From: Daphnia carinata
Lineage: Eukaryota; Arthropoda; Branchiopoda; Diplostraca; Daphniidae
Assembly (NCBI RefSeq): GCF_022539665.2
Contig: NC_081339.1
Location: 3,276,017-3,340,016, forward strand
Direction of reading: 5' to 3'
DNA: 64,000 bases
Position 1 is the first letter of the stretch, and every line of letters starts with the position of its first letter. Shown in pieces: positions 35,801 through 48,857 of the stretch. A model generated the notes under the pieces. The model worked only from the letters and a program-made list of their open reading frames with translations, was not told the origin of the DNA and made no database searches. The position numbers and the translations under genes are program-made.

Positions 35801-38171
35801 GCATGTCCCTTCGAAGTGAATCTTCGTCGCGTGATCGACGCTGTAAGTAGCGCTCCGTCCGTCCCGTTCGTGACTTGCCATGGCTGGTACGACAACTAGC
35901 GCTGCCGTTGCTCGTCAGGCTCTCCTGGCTGCGTCCGCGCCAGTGCGAAGAGGGCGACGGCGCTCGCAAATGGACGCCATCTTCGTCCGAGCTGCTGCCG
36001 CCCGCGCTGCCGCCATTATTGCGACGCGCTTGAGCCCTGGCCAAAATGGCGTCGCGACGCTCCTTCCTGCTCAGCGACGTCTGACTAGCGCTGAGATCGC
36101 TCTGGAGCGGGCTCAGCGTGTCCACCACGGGTGAGCGGTCCTTGGACGCATTCCTGGGCGGGTGCTGAAGGAAGTATCTCTTCTTGTTGGCCTCTTCCGG
36201 CGTGACGTGAGCGTTCGTTTGATGGCCACCGCCGCCGGAAGCGGGTAAAACGTGAACGTGAAGAGAGGCGGCCTGCGGCCGCTGGCCGCCTTCTTCATCT
36301 GAGCTAATGGCGTCATCGGCCACGGTCGGGGTCTGTTGAGCAGGTTTCGTATTGCGCCGGAAAAAGCCGCTCCATCCGGTCCATTTCTTCTTTTTGCCGG
36401 CCAGTTGTTGAGTGTCGGCCGCGACGACTTTGGACGGCGATTTGTCGGGCCGATTTTTATTGACAAACGGCGGAGCGTTGCCGTTGCCGCCGCCGTACGC
36501 GGCTGTTGTCGCATTGGCGTGGCTACTACTATTATTGTACACGGCTCCGTGAAAGCCCCGGTTGCTGTAGCCGGGCAAGCTGGCCGACTTGGCCGACAAA
36601 TTGGGCGACGCTTTATCCATCGGCTGAGCAGAGTCGCCCGTCGATATCAGTTGCGTCTTCGGCTTGTAGCCAACTGCTGTCACCTAGCGAGAGAAAAAAG
36701 AAGCAATTTGTTATTTTTCAAACTTTTTTTTTTTTTTTTTTAAATAAACACACACACATTCATATTTTTTTTTACTTATGTCTACGACCAAACAAATTGG
36801 TTAACATAACGGCACAGCTATCAGACCATATATACTGTGAATCAGAATGTTGTTGCTGTTGTTGCTGTTGTTGCTATTTTTGAAAAAAAAAAAAAAAAAA
36901 AATTCCTCGTTAAAAGAACGAGTAAAACAGAAGGCCAACATCGAAACAACCGAATAAGCCATAAAGCAGCTGGGCGGCATACGAGTAGCTATTGCGGCAT
37001 CGGTAAGAGAGCCCCCCCCCACCAATCCCGCCGACAACAATGAATCACGAGGGCGATGGCTCTCCCTTTTCTTTTTTCGCATTCGCCTCTTACATTATAG
37101 CTTCATTTTTTTTTTTTCTTTCTTCTACACAGACGCACATCGTTTCGCTTTTGCCGGTTTGAATTGCGCGCTATTAAAAAGATGTAACCGTAAATGCCAA
37201 TCTCATCTTTCTTTCGGTGTCGTTTCATTTATCCGCAGTACTTTTCTCTTTTCGGATGGTAGCAACGCGCAACTCAATTTCTCGTGTAAAATGAGAAGAC
37301 GGACCGCTCGAATGGATGCCGCAGCAAAATGAAAAAAGGAACTAACGGGAAGAGTAAAGGAATAGAAAAAATATCTAAAATTAAACCTCCGCCGCGCATC
37401 CGCTTCTCTGTTTATGGTGACGAGCTTATACTAGGGGCCCCTCCTCAAAGGAGAAGCCAATGACGTGCAGCTTCCATTGAAATCGTTGGACGTGCTTTAG
37501 GACAAGAAGGAAAAAAAAAACAAAATAGACGCAACACACGTACAAGACATGGCAAGTTCCAAAAAAGAAAAACATTCTCCTGTTGGCCCGGAACGTTTTG
37601 GAACGACGTAAAGCCCCCCGAGGAAGAAAAAAAAATAACAAAACAGCATCGCTAAAACAAACTTATGCGATTATTTGGGTGTGAGAAAGATATGACACTG
37701 TAGAGAGAAAATATGCTTCTACACCGGTATATTGACTTGAAAGAGGAAGGGGGGGGGGATGACTATTCCCACGCCAAGGAGGTTTGGTCATCCAGGCAAT
37801 GTTCCAGAATCAGTTTAGAATCTCAAGAGAGAGAGAGAGAGAGAGACTGGGCCAAAACAACAGTCGGTTCAAACTTGAAATCCTTTTCAAAAATAGACAA
37901 GGCACCGTGTGTGTGTGTGTGTGTGTGTAGCGTGCGTGAGTGTGTGTATGTTCGTTCAGAGTAACGCGGACGTTCGCTTTTGGACGCCGGGATGACGTTA
38001 TACCATTCCAGCCCACATCGAAAAAAAAAAATAATAATAATAAAAAATTCAAAACAACAAAATTAAAACTTTCCAATTTAAATTTTTTGTTTGTCGCAAT
38101 TTTTTTGTTTTGTCGTCGCGCACGTTTCACAAGATATGCAATCAACCTCAATTCATTGGTATGTAGTAGCT

Positions 38172-38202
<31 letters not shown>

Positions 38203-39431
38203 CCTCCATCCCTTGCAACAGATTGAAAGTTTTCAGAACGAGCGTTCCGGACGCAATCTCCAGTGCGAACCGGCTCATCGATCCGGTTTATTTTTATTTC
38301 AACTTTTTTTTTTCGCAATCGCCCTTCCACAATGCAATTGGATTAGTTACCATCTACTAAGCAGTTCACAGCTGGTTAAAGAAGACCAACAACTTAAAAA
38401 AAACAAGAACTAATTGAATCCTTACCGGTTGACGGCCCCAATGATATAATAACACAAACAAAAAAAAAAAAACAACCGGCTCTATCAACGAATCGGAACG
38501 AACTTTCACATTCAAATGGGACAACAGAAAAACAAACGCGTGGAAGGTAATTGAAAAAAAAAAAAAAAAATCCCGCACAATTGCCTACCCCCGTTTGTTT
38601 TATCGGGCACGATGGGTTCTATTCCAAAATTTCACGGGGAAACTTAACACACAAAAAAAAAAGGGACGTGAAATGAAAAAGGGGGTCTGTCGTGACTGAG
38701 TGGCTATAGACAACACCGGTATAGAACTGCGACCGGCTTCGTGCACTTTATTTTTTTTTTTCAGCGGGACTAAACTAGACTCTGAAAGGGGGGGGGGGGG
38801 GGGGAGTAGAATAAGAGTCCAGACGACAATGCCACAAAACAGCCCCAACGTTGCCATGTCACAAACCGTCCCCTCACGACCACAACTTTGAAATGGTGAC
38901 CTTACGTGTTTGCCTTTCACCTGGCGGCTTCTCACCTTGAAACACAATCACGCAGGTGCAAACTACCACGGCTAACCGAATTGTTTTTTGTCTTTCGGGA
39001 AAAATCAAGTGAATTGAGAACGACGCATCCTTGGAAACTTCAAACCCGCCCACCCACCAGGAAAGAGAGACTTGTGATGGAGTTGAATTCTTATTTCTTC
39101 TTCCCCTCTCCTCCCACACTTAACGTTTCTTTTAGATGGATGGATCGCGCTAGTTTTCTTCCCTTCCGTGGCCTCGGTTATCCACAAGTTTCAGGTGGAA
39201 AAAGAAACTGATTGCGTGAAACATTTCCACCCCGCTTCAAAAGAAATTACACGACCCTTCAACTTTTAAAGATCAACCCAAGTTCCTTTACAAACACACC
39301 CTATGCGAACAGCTGCGGTTGGGAAAGAGAACCCCGTGAGACAGGCAATGACACAAAACTTCATTCAAAAACGAACAACATTAGCCTTTAAAAAATCCCT
39401 TTTGTTTCTTCTTTACCTGCATGAGGTACAT
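32168..39431 (-). CDS. Large disordered Ser-rich protein or long N-terminal part of supervillin
   Basis: Proposed exons: 39431-39417 (MYLMQ, donor GTAAAG) and 36683 down to 32168, about 1,500 residues. I do not recognise the family. Visible features include a basic patch (GKKKKWTGWSGFFRR), RKERRDAILARAQARR, a Gln run, and an amphipathic helix (DKHLEQAICELEQIYRSLKL). Three copies of a D-D-x-A-x-R motif follow (DDMAVRRL, DDVAYRQI, DDLAFRNL), then KKKRAVRSLSANISQLIR. The tail is hydrophobic. Most of the second exon is open, but the frame changes twice (about 34630-34680 and 34450-34520) with no convincing intron. A consensus donor (CAG/GTGAGG) at 32863/32862 can join it in phase to supervillin exon 30775-30695. 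It may therefore be a supervillin N-terminal extension or an overlapping gene. Confidence 0.65.
36684..39416 (-). other. Intron upstream of the large Ser-rich coding exon
   Basis: Between the GTAAAG donor at 39416 and the CTAG acceptor at 36684. It contains homopolymers (a G17 run at 38788-38804), (GA)n and (TG)n tracts at about 37828-37929, and no supported nested gene. Confidence 0.5.
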
Positions 39432-42400
39432 GTCGAAGATTTCAACCGGCACATACACACACACAGAAGAGGGAATTAAAAAAAACAAAAAAACAATCAA
39501 TCGATTGCTGAAAAAAAAATAAATTTAAGTAGTTCCGGCGGAAGTGCGCACTGACACAGCTGAGATGGAGCTAAGAAGGAAAAAAAAAAAAAAAGAGCTG
39601 GAACAGCCCCTCTTTTTCTACCGTCACACAATAAACTTTGCACCGGAGGATGTTGTTCTGTGTGTGTGTGAGACGGTCGGACGGATAGACGAGAATGACA
39701 CGGGTACTGTGGAGGACTCACTTTCTTAAAGCGAAAGATAACTAGAAAAAAAAAAAGAGAGCCCTGGCGGCGTAGTAAAGTAATAGTACAAAAGTCCTCC
39801 ACCTAGAAAAGAAATCCCCCCCCCCCTTTTTTTCCTCCACCCACCTTCGGCCGAGCTTTTTAAACACATAAGAAACAAAACGATTCAAACATATTTGGCG
39901 TCCGTAAAAGGAGCTTTTTTAAAAGAGGAAAGGATCAAAAAAAAAAAAAAATGCTCGCATTTTTTACTCTCTCACAAACTACACGCCCACGTTAAAAAGA
40001 AAAGAAAAAAGGGCCGATATTTGAAAATGACCGACTTTTTCTTCTGTACTCTGAATTAATGCGTAATCACGAATTGCGTTCAAATCCGATTGTCCTGTAT
40101 GTTCTCGCGTGTTTTTTTTTTTTTTTGCTATTCGAATTCTTCGCATTTTTTTTTTTTTTTTTTAGCATCGATCTGAATTCTTTCGTTAGAGCCAACGTTT
40201 CCCCTTCGTTGCGTTCGGCCTTCATTTCATGTCTTCATCGTCATCTTTGTTTTTTCAATTAGTTATCATTGACGTCTGGCATGAAGTGATTTATCGATGA
40301 AACACGGCAGAAGGTCGGATGTCCAGTAGTGTCTTTTTTTCTTGTCCAGCATTGGAAAAAGAAAAAAGGAAATGAGGTCGACACAAGGTCGGGTTTTTTT
40401 TTTTTCCTAATGTTTTCCCAAGCAAAAGAAAATAAATCTTTGTACTGAAAGACAAACGCTAACCGCATCCAATTGTGTAGAATTGCCCGGTACGTTTCCA
40501 GCCGACCTCATTACGGTTTTAGTTTAAAAACGACGTCCGCTCTTTATTTTCTCTCTCTCCTTTTGGCAGGTGCAATATCGAAGCATTCTTTAGAGGCAGG
40601 GCCGATAAGCAGAGAAAAACATTATCTCCCTCTCTCGCTGTTAATGAGAAATATGGTGAAGTCAAATGAGCTTGGCCTTATGCGGACTTCCCCAAAAATG
40701 GCGGATCGTCGGCAAAAAGAAACGGAAAAAAAAGGATTGAGGACAAGGTTTATTACATTTTGCGCCTTTCTGATTTTTTCTTTCGGTTTCCCGATGGCCA
40801 CGCACGATGAGCAATTTGCATCTGCCACAAGAGAGAAAAAGAATTTGCATCGACGTTCCCGATTTCTATTGAGGAATGAAATTATTTGGAAAATGAGATC
40901 ATAACGGCAGTTACTTTGTATGTTGCCCGGCAAAATAGCTGACTAAGGTGTTCCAGTAACAAACGAAAATAAAGTCAACGAAACCTGAAAACCAAACGTC
41001 ACGATTTTTTTTTCTTCAAAAAGCCAAACCCACCAGTTTTTTTCCTACTAGCAGACAAAATATTTTAATCACGTTAGTCCTTGTCCTACGTGTGTTGTAC
41101 AAAATCGGGAAAAGACCATGACACACAACCGCATCGCTTTCTCTCCACTATTCCTTGCCGGCATCATTCAAATCACTTCCCCCCTCTCTCTGTCCCCGTC
41201 CGAACTACACATTTCATACATTTACAGGAATTTTCTATTATGACATCGCCTCACACACACGGACACACAACCGTATAAGATTTTATTAACGTTCAACAGT
41301 AGAAATCAAAGAGAGAGAAATTTCGTTCCAAACAAACAAACAAAAAGCTTTCGGTGTGTGTGTGTGTGTGTGTGCATGTGTAAAGAGAATGATGCATCAT
41401 CTCTCGGACAGACGGAAAAGAAGAAAGTTGTTGACGTAGTGGGCCATTAATTTTTGTTTCCGCGCAGTTAAAATATTTAAAAAATACGACGAGCAAGATG
41501 AAGAAGGAACGTACACGCATTTCTCCTTTTCACGTGTGTGCATTTCCTCGTTATCATCCGGCCAGAAGGAGAGAGAGAGAGGGGGAAGAAAAAAGGGAGC
41601 CGTGACGGTGCCAAATGACTGTTCGTGACCAGACGTTGCGCGTACACGTAACACGCACCCAACTATTGAATATTTCCCGCTCATTTCTTTTTTTATAATT
41701 CTGTTCGTTCATTTTGTTATCAACTAGAGTTTTTTGTTTTCCCACCTTTCTCTTTCCTTCGTCATTAATTGTTTCACGCATGGATAATCAAGCGAATGGT
41801 TGTTGCAACAATATAGACAAGGTGCAACTCGGACCAGTGTTTTCTCTCCATCAGCTACCCACCGCCCCCCTCCCCATCTAAACCCCCACTGTATTTTTTT
41901 TTTTTTTTTTTTTTCAAAAGAAAACCCCGGAGCTCTGCTTTATTTAAAGGTGAAATAGGTAGTTAGAAAACAGAGCCCCCCCTCCCGAAAAAAAAAAGAA
42001 AGAGAAAGGTAGGTAGGTATGATACCTGTGCGAAGAAAGAAGATAGGAGATGACTAACAAAATCCCTGCAAGAAAAAAAAAAAACATGACCCTTCTAGTT
42101 CGTACCCTAACGTCTTGTCTCTTCCCCCCCACCAGCAATCTTCCGACAGTTTTCTTTTTGGCTGCCGGCTAAATAGGAAGAGAACAGTCTGACGAACAAT
42201 AAAAAAAAAATTGTTTTGAATATACCTGGCAGTTTGCTGAGAAAGCGCGTCCACTCACAAAAAAAAAAAGAGAAAAACTTAAGAAGTTTGTCGAACTGGC
42301 AAAATGCAAAGTTGTCGAGTAACGAGGAAACGATCGAATGTCAAACCCACAGAATGTGAAACAAGAGACGAATGGCCACACGGATCACTTGTTGCGCAGT

Positions 42401-43619
42401 TATACTAGATGCTCTACATTATTATCGACCAAAAAAAAAAAAAAAAAGCCAAAATCTATGAGGGAACAGGCAAAAGATACCCAGACGCCAGTCTGGCCGA
42501 GTTAAACACACAACAACAAAAAATGTGGCGACGCGTCACTGCACTTCGTCAATCCAATAATCAACCAAAGAGGGGGCGAGAACTACGGGCTAGCTTTAAG
42601 ATAGACTCTTGTTTTTTAGCCTTCGAGTTTTTGGTATTTAAGAAAAAAAAGAAATACCTAATTTTACAGACGACTAAAAAGAAACGCAGACGAAGTAACA
42701 AGACGAAGAGGGAAAAAAAAAAAAAAAAAAAAAAAAGTTATTTCTATAAAAAGATGTTTGAGAAGGGACTCCAAAATAGACGAGGAACGTCGAAGCCGGG
42801 GAGAACCGGAGAGAGTCTCTCACCCTTCTTTTTTACTTTTTAACAAACTACCACACTCGAAAACAGATTTAGAAAAACACATGAGATATGTGTGTGTGTT
42901 CCGTGTTTCGTTTTTTTACCTTTTCGGAAGGAAGAGGAAGGACGAGAGAGTGTCGTCGTCTCACGTCTTTCGTCACCCTAAGCGACACACGCGCGCGTGC
43001 ACCTTCGTTGTGTCTCGTGTAATCGGGAAACTGTCGACGTCGTTCAAAATGACTGAACGTTTTCCACCCCCACGCACACGAAAACCCGAAAGCAAGAAAC
43101 AACGAAAAAAAGGAAGGAAAGACGCACGTTCGTCGACACAGAGTTGCAAGAGGGCGCACTGATTTCTCATTTATCTTCCCGAAGTTTCCTTCCTGTTGTC
43201 TATGTGTCGTCGTTGCACACAAGAAACTTGACAGTCGTTGGCTAGACGTTTAAAAGCGATGGCAAATGTATGTCAGCTTTACCTTTTTTTTTTCTTTTTC
43301 TTTCTCTCTTATCTACGTTTTTTGTTGTTGTTGTTGTTGTTGTCTGTTGCTGCTGGGCTCCATACGCCAGTGAAGACGTACGGAGAGAGAGAGAGAGAGG
43401 TAAATAAAGAGAACTCTGGCTTTGAAAGAGTCTGCGTATTACTAAATCAAAACTGCTGGGACGCCCGTTTTCAGCGTGCCTAGTAGCCGTGTTGCCCCCC
43501 TCCGTTTTGAATTTTTCTAGATGCCCATCGAAGACATCTAGCGGCTGATATCGAACGTCTACCTTGGATTGATCCGAAAGAAAAAAAAGAAAAAAAAAGA
43601 AAAGAAATGGGATTTTTTT

Positions 43620-43640
43620 GGGGGGGGGGGGGGGGGGGGG
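43620..43640 (+). repeat. G21 homopolymer
   Basis: Twenty-one consecutive G residues. A second run of 18 G lies at 46237-46254. Both could form G-quadruplexes and are prone to sequencing length errors. Confidence 0.85.
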
Positions 43641-44707
43641 TTCGTTTCTCTTCCTAATCGGGAAATCTCTAATACGGGAAGAATGAAAACAGCAAAAACC
43701 CCGTTTTAAGAAGAATAAAAACTAGAGCCATATGCGGAATGCGACATGAATAACTGCGTCAATCTTGGATTGGGAAAAATTCAAGCCCGTGGGTATATCA
43801 CAATTCCACGAGTCGACTGACCGTAAACATTCTTTTTATGGTCTGATTAATTCTTACATTCAACAGGTTGCAACAGACAATGCAATGCAGGCTTGCTTCA
43901 TGAAGAGTGGGACGAAAGTGAATTGTGACGTAATTGATCTCACCTGTTTGGGGAATGGTTACATGGTCCAGAACCTGAGGATTCCATTTTGCTGTTGCTG
44001 GCTGGATTCATGAGCGCAATTTCACCTGCACTCCCACCTAAAGAATTTGGAATTTGTTTTCGACACAGGGTATGTGTCTGTTGGTGTGAGTGGTTTTCGG
44101 CACCTCACAACATGAAGAGGAGGACTAGGAGGAGGGAGGACAAGGACATTGGAATGCGTGCGTGCGTTTGTGATTGACTAAAATAAGCTAGTAGAACTTA
44201 ATAACTAACGAGAGAGAACCTTACGGTGCTAGGCAATGATTGGGTTTAGTTCTTCCTACCTTGGTGAGCGCGTGTCGTACTCATGGTTCCAGCACGATCA
44301 TCAATCAGACGTCTCTCGCGACTAACAAGGTTGTGGAAGGTGTCAAATAAACTAGTGCTCCTATTATCCGTCGACCGAATTCCTCGACGAGAGAAGACAC
44401 TGTTGGAACTTTTTAAAATAAGAATGGGGTCGTTCGACTTCGACTCCCTCGGCCACACAAACAACAAAGATCTTGCGCTCAAACTGTCATATTTTCTTTT
44501 TTACTGCGAGACAAAGCGTTGCCAGTTCATCGAATAGGCGTGCTTTGTTCAGCCAATTTTCGAATTATTCCACCCTTTAGTTTGTGCTTTTATTGCCAAG
44601 TGTCTTGTCATTCTGTCATAAGCGTCGTGAATAAATTTTAAAGCATCAAATACCTGGGAATAAATGCCAATTAAGGTCGTGACGCCGCTATCTGCAATGG
44701 CAGGGAT

Positions 44708-44833
44708 GGCGCCAAATGTTGGCGCCAAATCTACCAATCACAGGAAACCTTACTGCTCGCTAGTATGCCGCGAAAAATTCCGCAGAATTTTTTTTTTTCT
44801 TGAAGTGGTATTTCTCATGACCGCTAGATGGCG
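44708..44833 (+). promoter_or_regulatory. Paired E2F-like sites, CCAAT box and CTCF-like site
   Basis: Two identical GGCGCCAAAT elements lie at 44708-44717 and 44721-44730 (E2F-type on the minus strand). They are followed by CCAAT at 44734-44738 and a CTCF-like GACCGCTAGATGGCG at 44819-44833. This combination is typical of cell-cycle promoters or of boundary elements. No adjacent gene is seen, so the role is inference. Confidence 0.4.
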
Positions 44834-46719
44834 TGGGACTGCAAAACTCTGTTTCAATTAAAATAGAAAAACAAAATCAGAGCAGCGGGAAAAGTGGACG
44901 ATTCAAAAACGAAAAGAAAAAAAAAAGAAACACGAAAAATGTGCAAATCTAAGAAGAAAATATCGAGCGAAAAGGCATCAACTTTAAATTAGGAATTCAA
45001 TTAGGTCCACTGGAGGACGAACTAGTGGCAACGCAAATAAAACTACGCACATCAAGTAAATACGCGTTACTTTGCGTTGCTGAAAGCTTTACTTACATCA
45101 CGACTGACGTATTATTCGTACACCAAATAGCGTAATCAATCGAATTACAAAAATCAAATGGGAATTCACGAAGGTCATTGATTTTTAGTTGATGTTTGTT
45201 TTTGTTTTATTTCTCGGCCACTTTAAACCTGGTTCGCCAAGGCCAGTTAGGAAGAAAGCATTTCGGCAAGCAAAAGGTCGTTAAAAGGACGTCATTATTT
45301 ATGCAATTCTACAAGACAGACGAGATAGAGATAGGGCGGAAAGAGAGAGAGAGAGAGAGAAATGGGAGAAAGTGTCGTCACGTGTGTCGTCATAACCCGG
45401 ATCTCGATCTCAAGTTCAGCACACACACACACACACACGCACAAAGCAAAGAAGTCCAAAAAAAAAAAAAAAAACTCGATAGACGAATGGCACGCAGAAG
45501 AGAAGCCTCCCCAAAAAAGAAAGAAAACGTCCCTTTGTTTTCTGTTATCCAACTTGTTATTTGATGAGTCTGTCGCGATTCTGATCGGTTGCAGCTCACC
45601 GTCCGAAATGGATATTATTCTTCCGTGTCTTCTTCTTCTTCTTCTTCTTCTTTGCGCTATAACGTATAATCAGCAAACGGGCCACGATCTCTCAGACTCG
45701 TCCGCCTCTTGATGCTAACCGTTAAGGGGGACGTGAGAAGCATCGTGATTATCGGCGAATTTCTTTGAACTTCACGTTTTCTTTATTTCATTTGATGGAT
45801 TTTTTGTTGTTGTTTTGAAAATGCAATTTGTTCCGAATGAGACAAACCGGAGACGTAGAGATAACTGCGAGGTTGGGTGGGGATCATAGTTTTTCTTACA
45901 CATCCTCATTCTTTTTACCTTATCCCTCCCTTTTATTTCTATCTTTTCCTACGGAACATTACGAAACCAAAATTATGCAAAAAAAAAAAAAAAAAAAAAA
46001 AAACCTTTCACTCTTACCTTTATTTTTTATTTCTCCGAATTTTCTTTTTTTTTTTTTTTTGTTTCTTTTTTTGGGTTTTTTTCGTATTTAAATCATTCGC
46101 TCTCTTCTTTTTTTTTTTTTTGTTTATTCCTTTGTTTTCTACCGGCTTTACCTTTTGTTTTCCTCTTAGTCGTTTTTTGTGTTTCTTCTCCCCTCTTATT
46201 TTCGTTACGTTTTCATTTCGATTTGTTTGTCTGTGTGGGGGGGGGGGGGGGGGGTTTCGCGAGCTCGTCACTTATCGCATGCTGACCATCAACTAAGGGC
46301 AGCGTGATTGATTCGATCCAGACCAACCTTTAACCTTGGCATTGTGCTTTAGGATGGAATTCTACAGCTCAAGAAAAAGAAAAATCAAATTGATTTCGGT
46401 CTCCTCTCTCTCTCTGCTAGCCACTATAGACAATCAGCAAAAGTGCGGACCGTCTTCTCTTTCTTTCGCCTTGTTCCAAACGACTACCTAACTATTAGAG
46501 CAATCAATAACACGCACTTCCCAAGGAGAAACAACATGAAGTTTTTGGGGTTCCCACATTAGCAAGGCGAGCCCCAAGAAAAACGAGAGGGGGGAACTGC
46601 AAAATTGTATTTTTTTCAAACGATGTTATCCTTCTTCTCTCTTTCCTTCCTAGTAATTCCACTTTCTTACCTGTCTGCGCGTGTTTATAAGGACTAACAC
46701 GGGGGATGGAGTTGCTAAT

Positions 46720-46726
<7 letters not shown>

Positions 46727-46761
<35 letters not shown>
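46727..46761 (+). repeat. (GA)n microsatellite
   Basis: About 17 GA units. Confidence 0.9.
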
Positions 46762-46763
<2 letters not shown>

Positions 46764-47530
46764 CTGATCGACGCACTGTGATTTGTCTTTTTTTTTTTTG
46801 TTGTTCTTCTCTGTTTCTTTGTTTGTTTCTTTTCCCGTCCATATACGAATAATAATTAAATGCACGCATCTCATTTTTCTTTGCATAAAAAAGAATCAGC
46901 GGCGGTGAGCTGATTTCCAATGAGGGAGGTACCGAACTTCAAAGTCCACGACGCTGGGGTCCGTCAGTCACAGGAGCCTTTGAAAAAGAAAGAGAGAGTC
47001 TTCCTTTCCAATATGTCTATACTATACCATCTCTTTTTTATGCCAGAAAAATCAGTTGAAAAGAAAAACAAAATGAAAATTTGTAAAAAGACACTGAAAA
47101 CAAAGAGCAATAAAATACCAAACGGATTTCCCGGCTCTGCTCGTTTCAAACTCCGTTCTCTTTATGTAAAACTCGATTCGAAATGGGCTTTAATATTTAA
47201 AAAAAAATATGCTTTTGGATTTATATTGTGGGACAGTAATTGAATTGAACTCTGTTTTCACAGGGAAAGGACAGAACTTTGAAAGCCATAAGATTCAACT
47301 GGTTCGTTTCTGTGTTTGTTTGTTTAAGGAGTCATGGCCCTTCACCATTACCACGTACGGGCAATGTTCTTTTTGGTGTGCTTCCATTTAACATATGCAA
47401 CTGCTTGCTGGTATAATGAAACATAATCAACTGACTCTCCCGAACGTTGAACTCGTGACCTGATTCTTCTGGATGTCGATCGTACATGTTCCAAGAAAGT
47501 TTTTTTTTTAAAACCTGACCTAATGTATCT

Positions 47531-47581
47531 GGTTTAGCGTGGTTTAGCGTGGTTTAGCGTAGTTTTAGCGTGAATTAGCGT
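47531..47581 (+). repeat. 10-bp tandem repeat GGTTTAGCGT
   Basis: Three exact copies of GGTTTAGCGT (47531-47560) are followed by two degenerate copies (AGTTTTAGCGT, GAATTAGCGT). Small, but the core TTAGCGT is held in all five. Confidence 0.85.
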
Positions 47582-48857
47582 CTCTGCGTTCATTTATGCA
47601 GGTCCAACACGCTTCGTCCTGCTGCTCAGCTTTGGATTCAATGATGCAGTTTTTGCTATTGGACTCACGCGCATGACATTCAAAATGAAATAAACAAAAC
47701 AAAAATTGGATGGTATCTTTTGAAATTGAGGCTAATCGATGATTAGACGAATGGAACCTTGACGAATCGTATATCTCTGACCTACCAATCAGAATAGGGT
47801 CAAGTTCTTATTGACTGTGTGTTCACTGCCATCCATCGTTGTCCGCGACCATCCTTTCGACCTGATTCCCATCGATTCAAAAACGCACAATAAATCAGTG
47901 CGTGAAATTGATCATTTGCCAAAAACGGCAACCCGTGCACACAAGGCCAACTCTAACGAAAGAAAAGAAAAACAAAGAAAAATAAATCATAATTTATTCA
48001 GCATTTCGCAGGTGTGCCGACAACGATCAGACGGAACTATTAACACCTTCCCCATATAGTGTGCAACCTCCACTTTTGTTTTGTCTGGCTCACAGAAAAC
48101 TGCGCTGTTTCTCTATCTCTAGGATTCTCTTTTGAATTAACAATTTATTTTTTTTTTTTTTAAAGGCGAGACGGATACGCTAAGATAAGAAATGGCGGGA
48201 TTCCTTCTTTTTTTTTGAATCGCATAGAGTAGAATACGAAAAAAGAAAAAAAAACTGCAGACAAGGTCGCTATCGTAGAGGACACGCGCATTGGAAGAGG
48301 TAAAACTATTTTAGGTTGGACACCGTCAGATGCAACTGATCGTGTAGAGTTTAAAACAAGCCAAAGGCCTTGGTAACACACGCACAGAAGAAAACAAAGC
48401 CCCACTATCCACTTCGTGTCCACTCGGACACGAATGTATGGTCTGGCCAATCAGCCAGTCACGAATTCACGACGATGGCCGTGTTGCTATACGGTTCGTT
48501 ATATCGTCGCTTTGAAATGTTGTGCGCATTGCGGAACAAATGAAAAAATGATTGTGTCTTATAGATTACGTTCATCACGCATGTCTCGCTTATCCGACCG
48601 CTGGCTTTAGGATAATAAATAATTATCAAGAAGCGAATAAGGGCAATGCGATAACGTAAAAATCATCGCACAACACCCGGCTATCGAGCAAATACCCTTA
48701 CATTACCAACCTTTCCTTTTTTTGAAATCATTCGCTTGAATTTGGCTCTCCCAAAATTGGCCATCACATACTACGAGCGCACTAGTCAAACAGCACATTT
48801 ATCTCCAACCCGAGTTGTAAAGGATATACATGTATTGGATTTTCCAGCATCTTCGTT

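Noticed and set aside
43765-44013. 82-codon plus-strand frame (MDWEKFKPVGISQF)
   Set aside because: Mildly protein-like composition, but no domain, no splice sites and no neighbouring exons.
45609-45713. Short frame starting [15 protein letters not shown], resembling a signal peptide
   Set aside because: The Leu run comes from a CTT microsatellite and the frame stops after 34 codons with no downstream exon seen.
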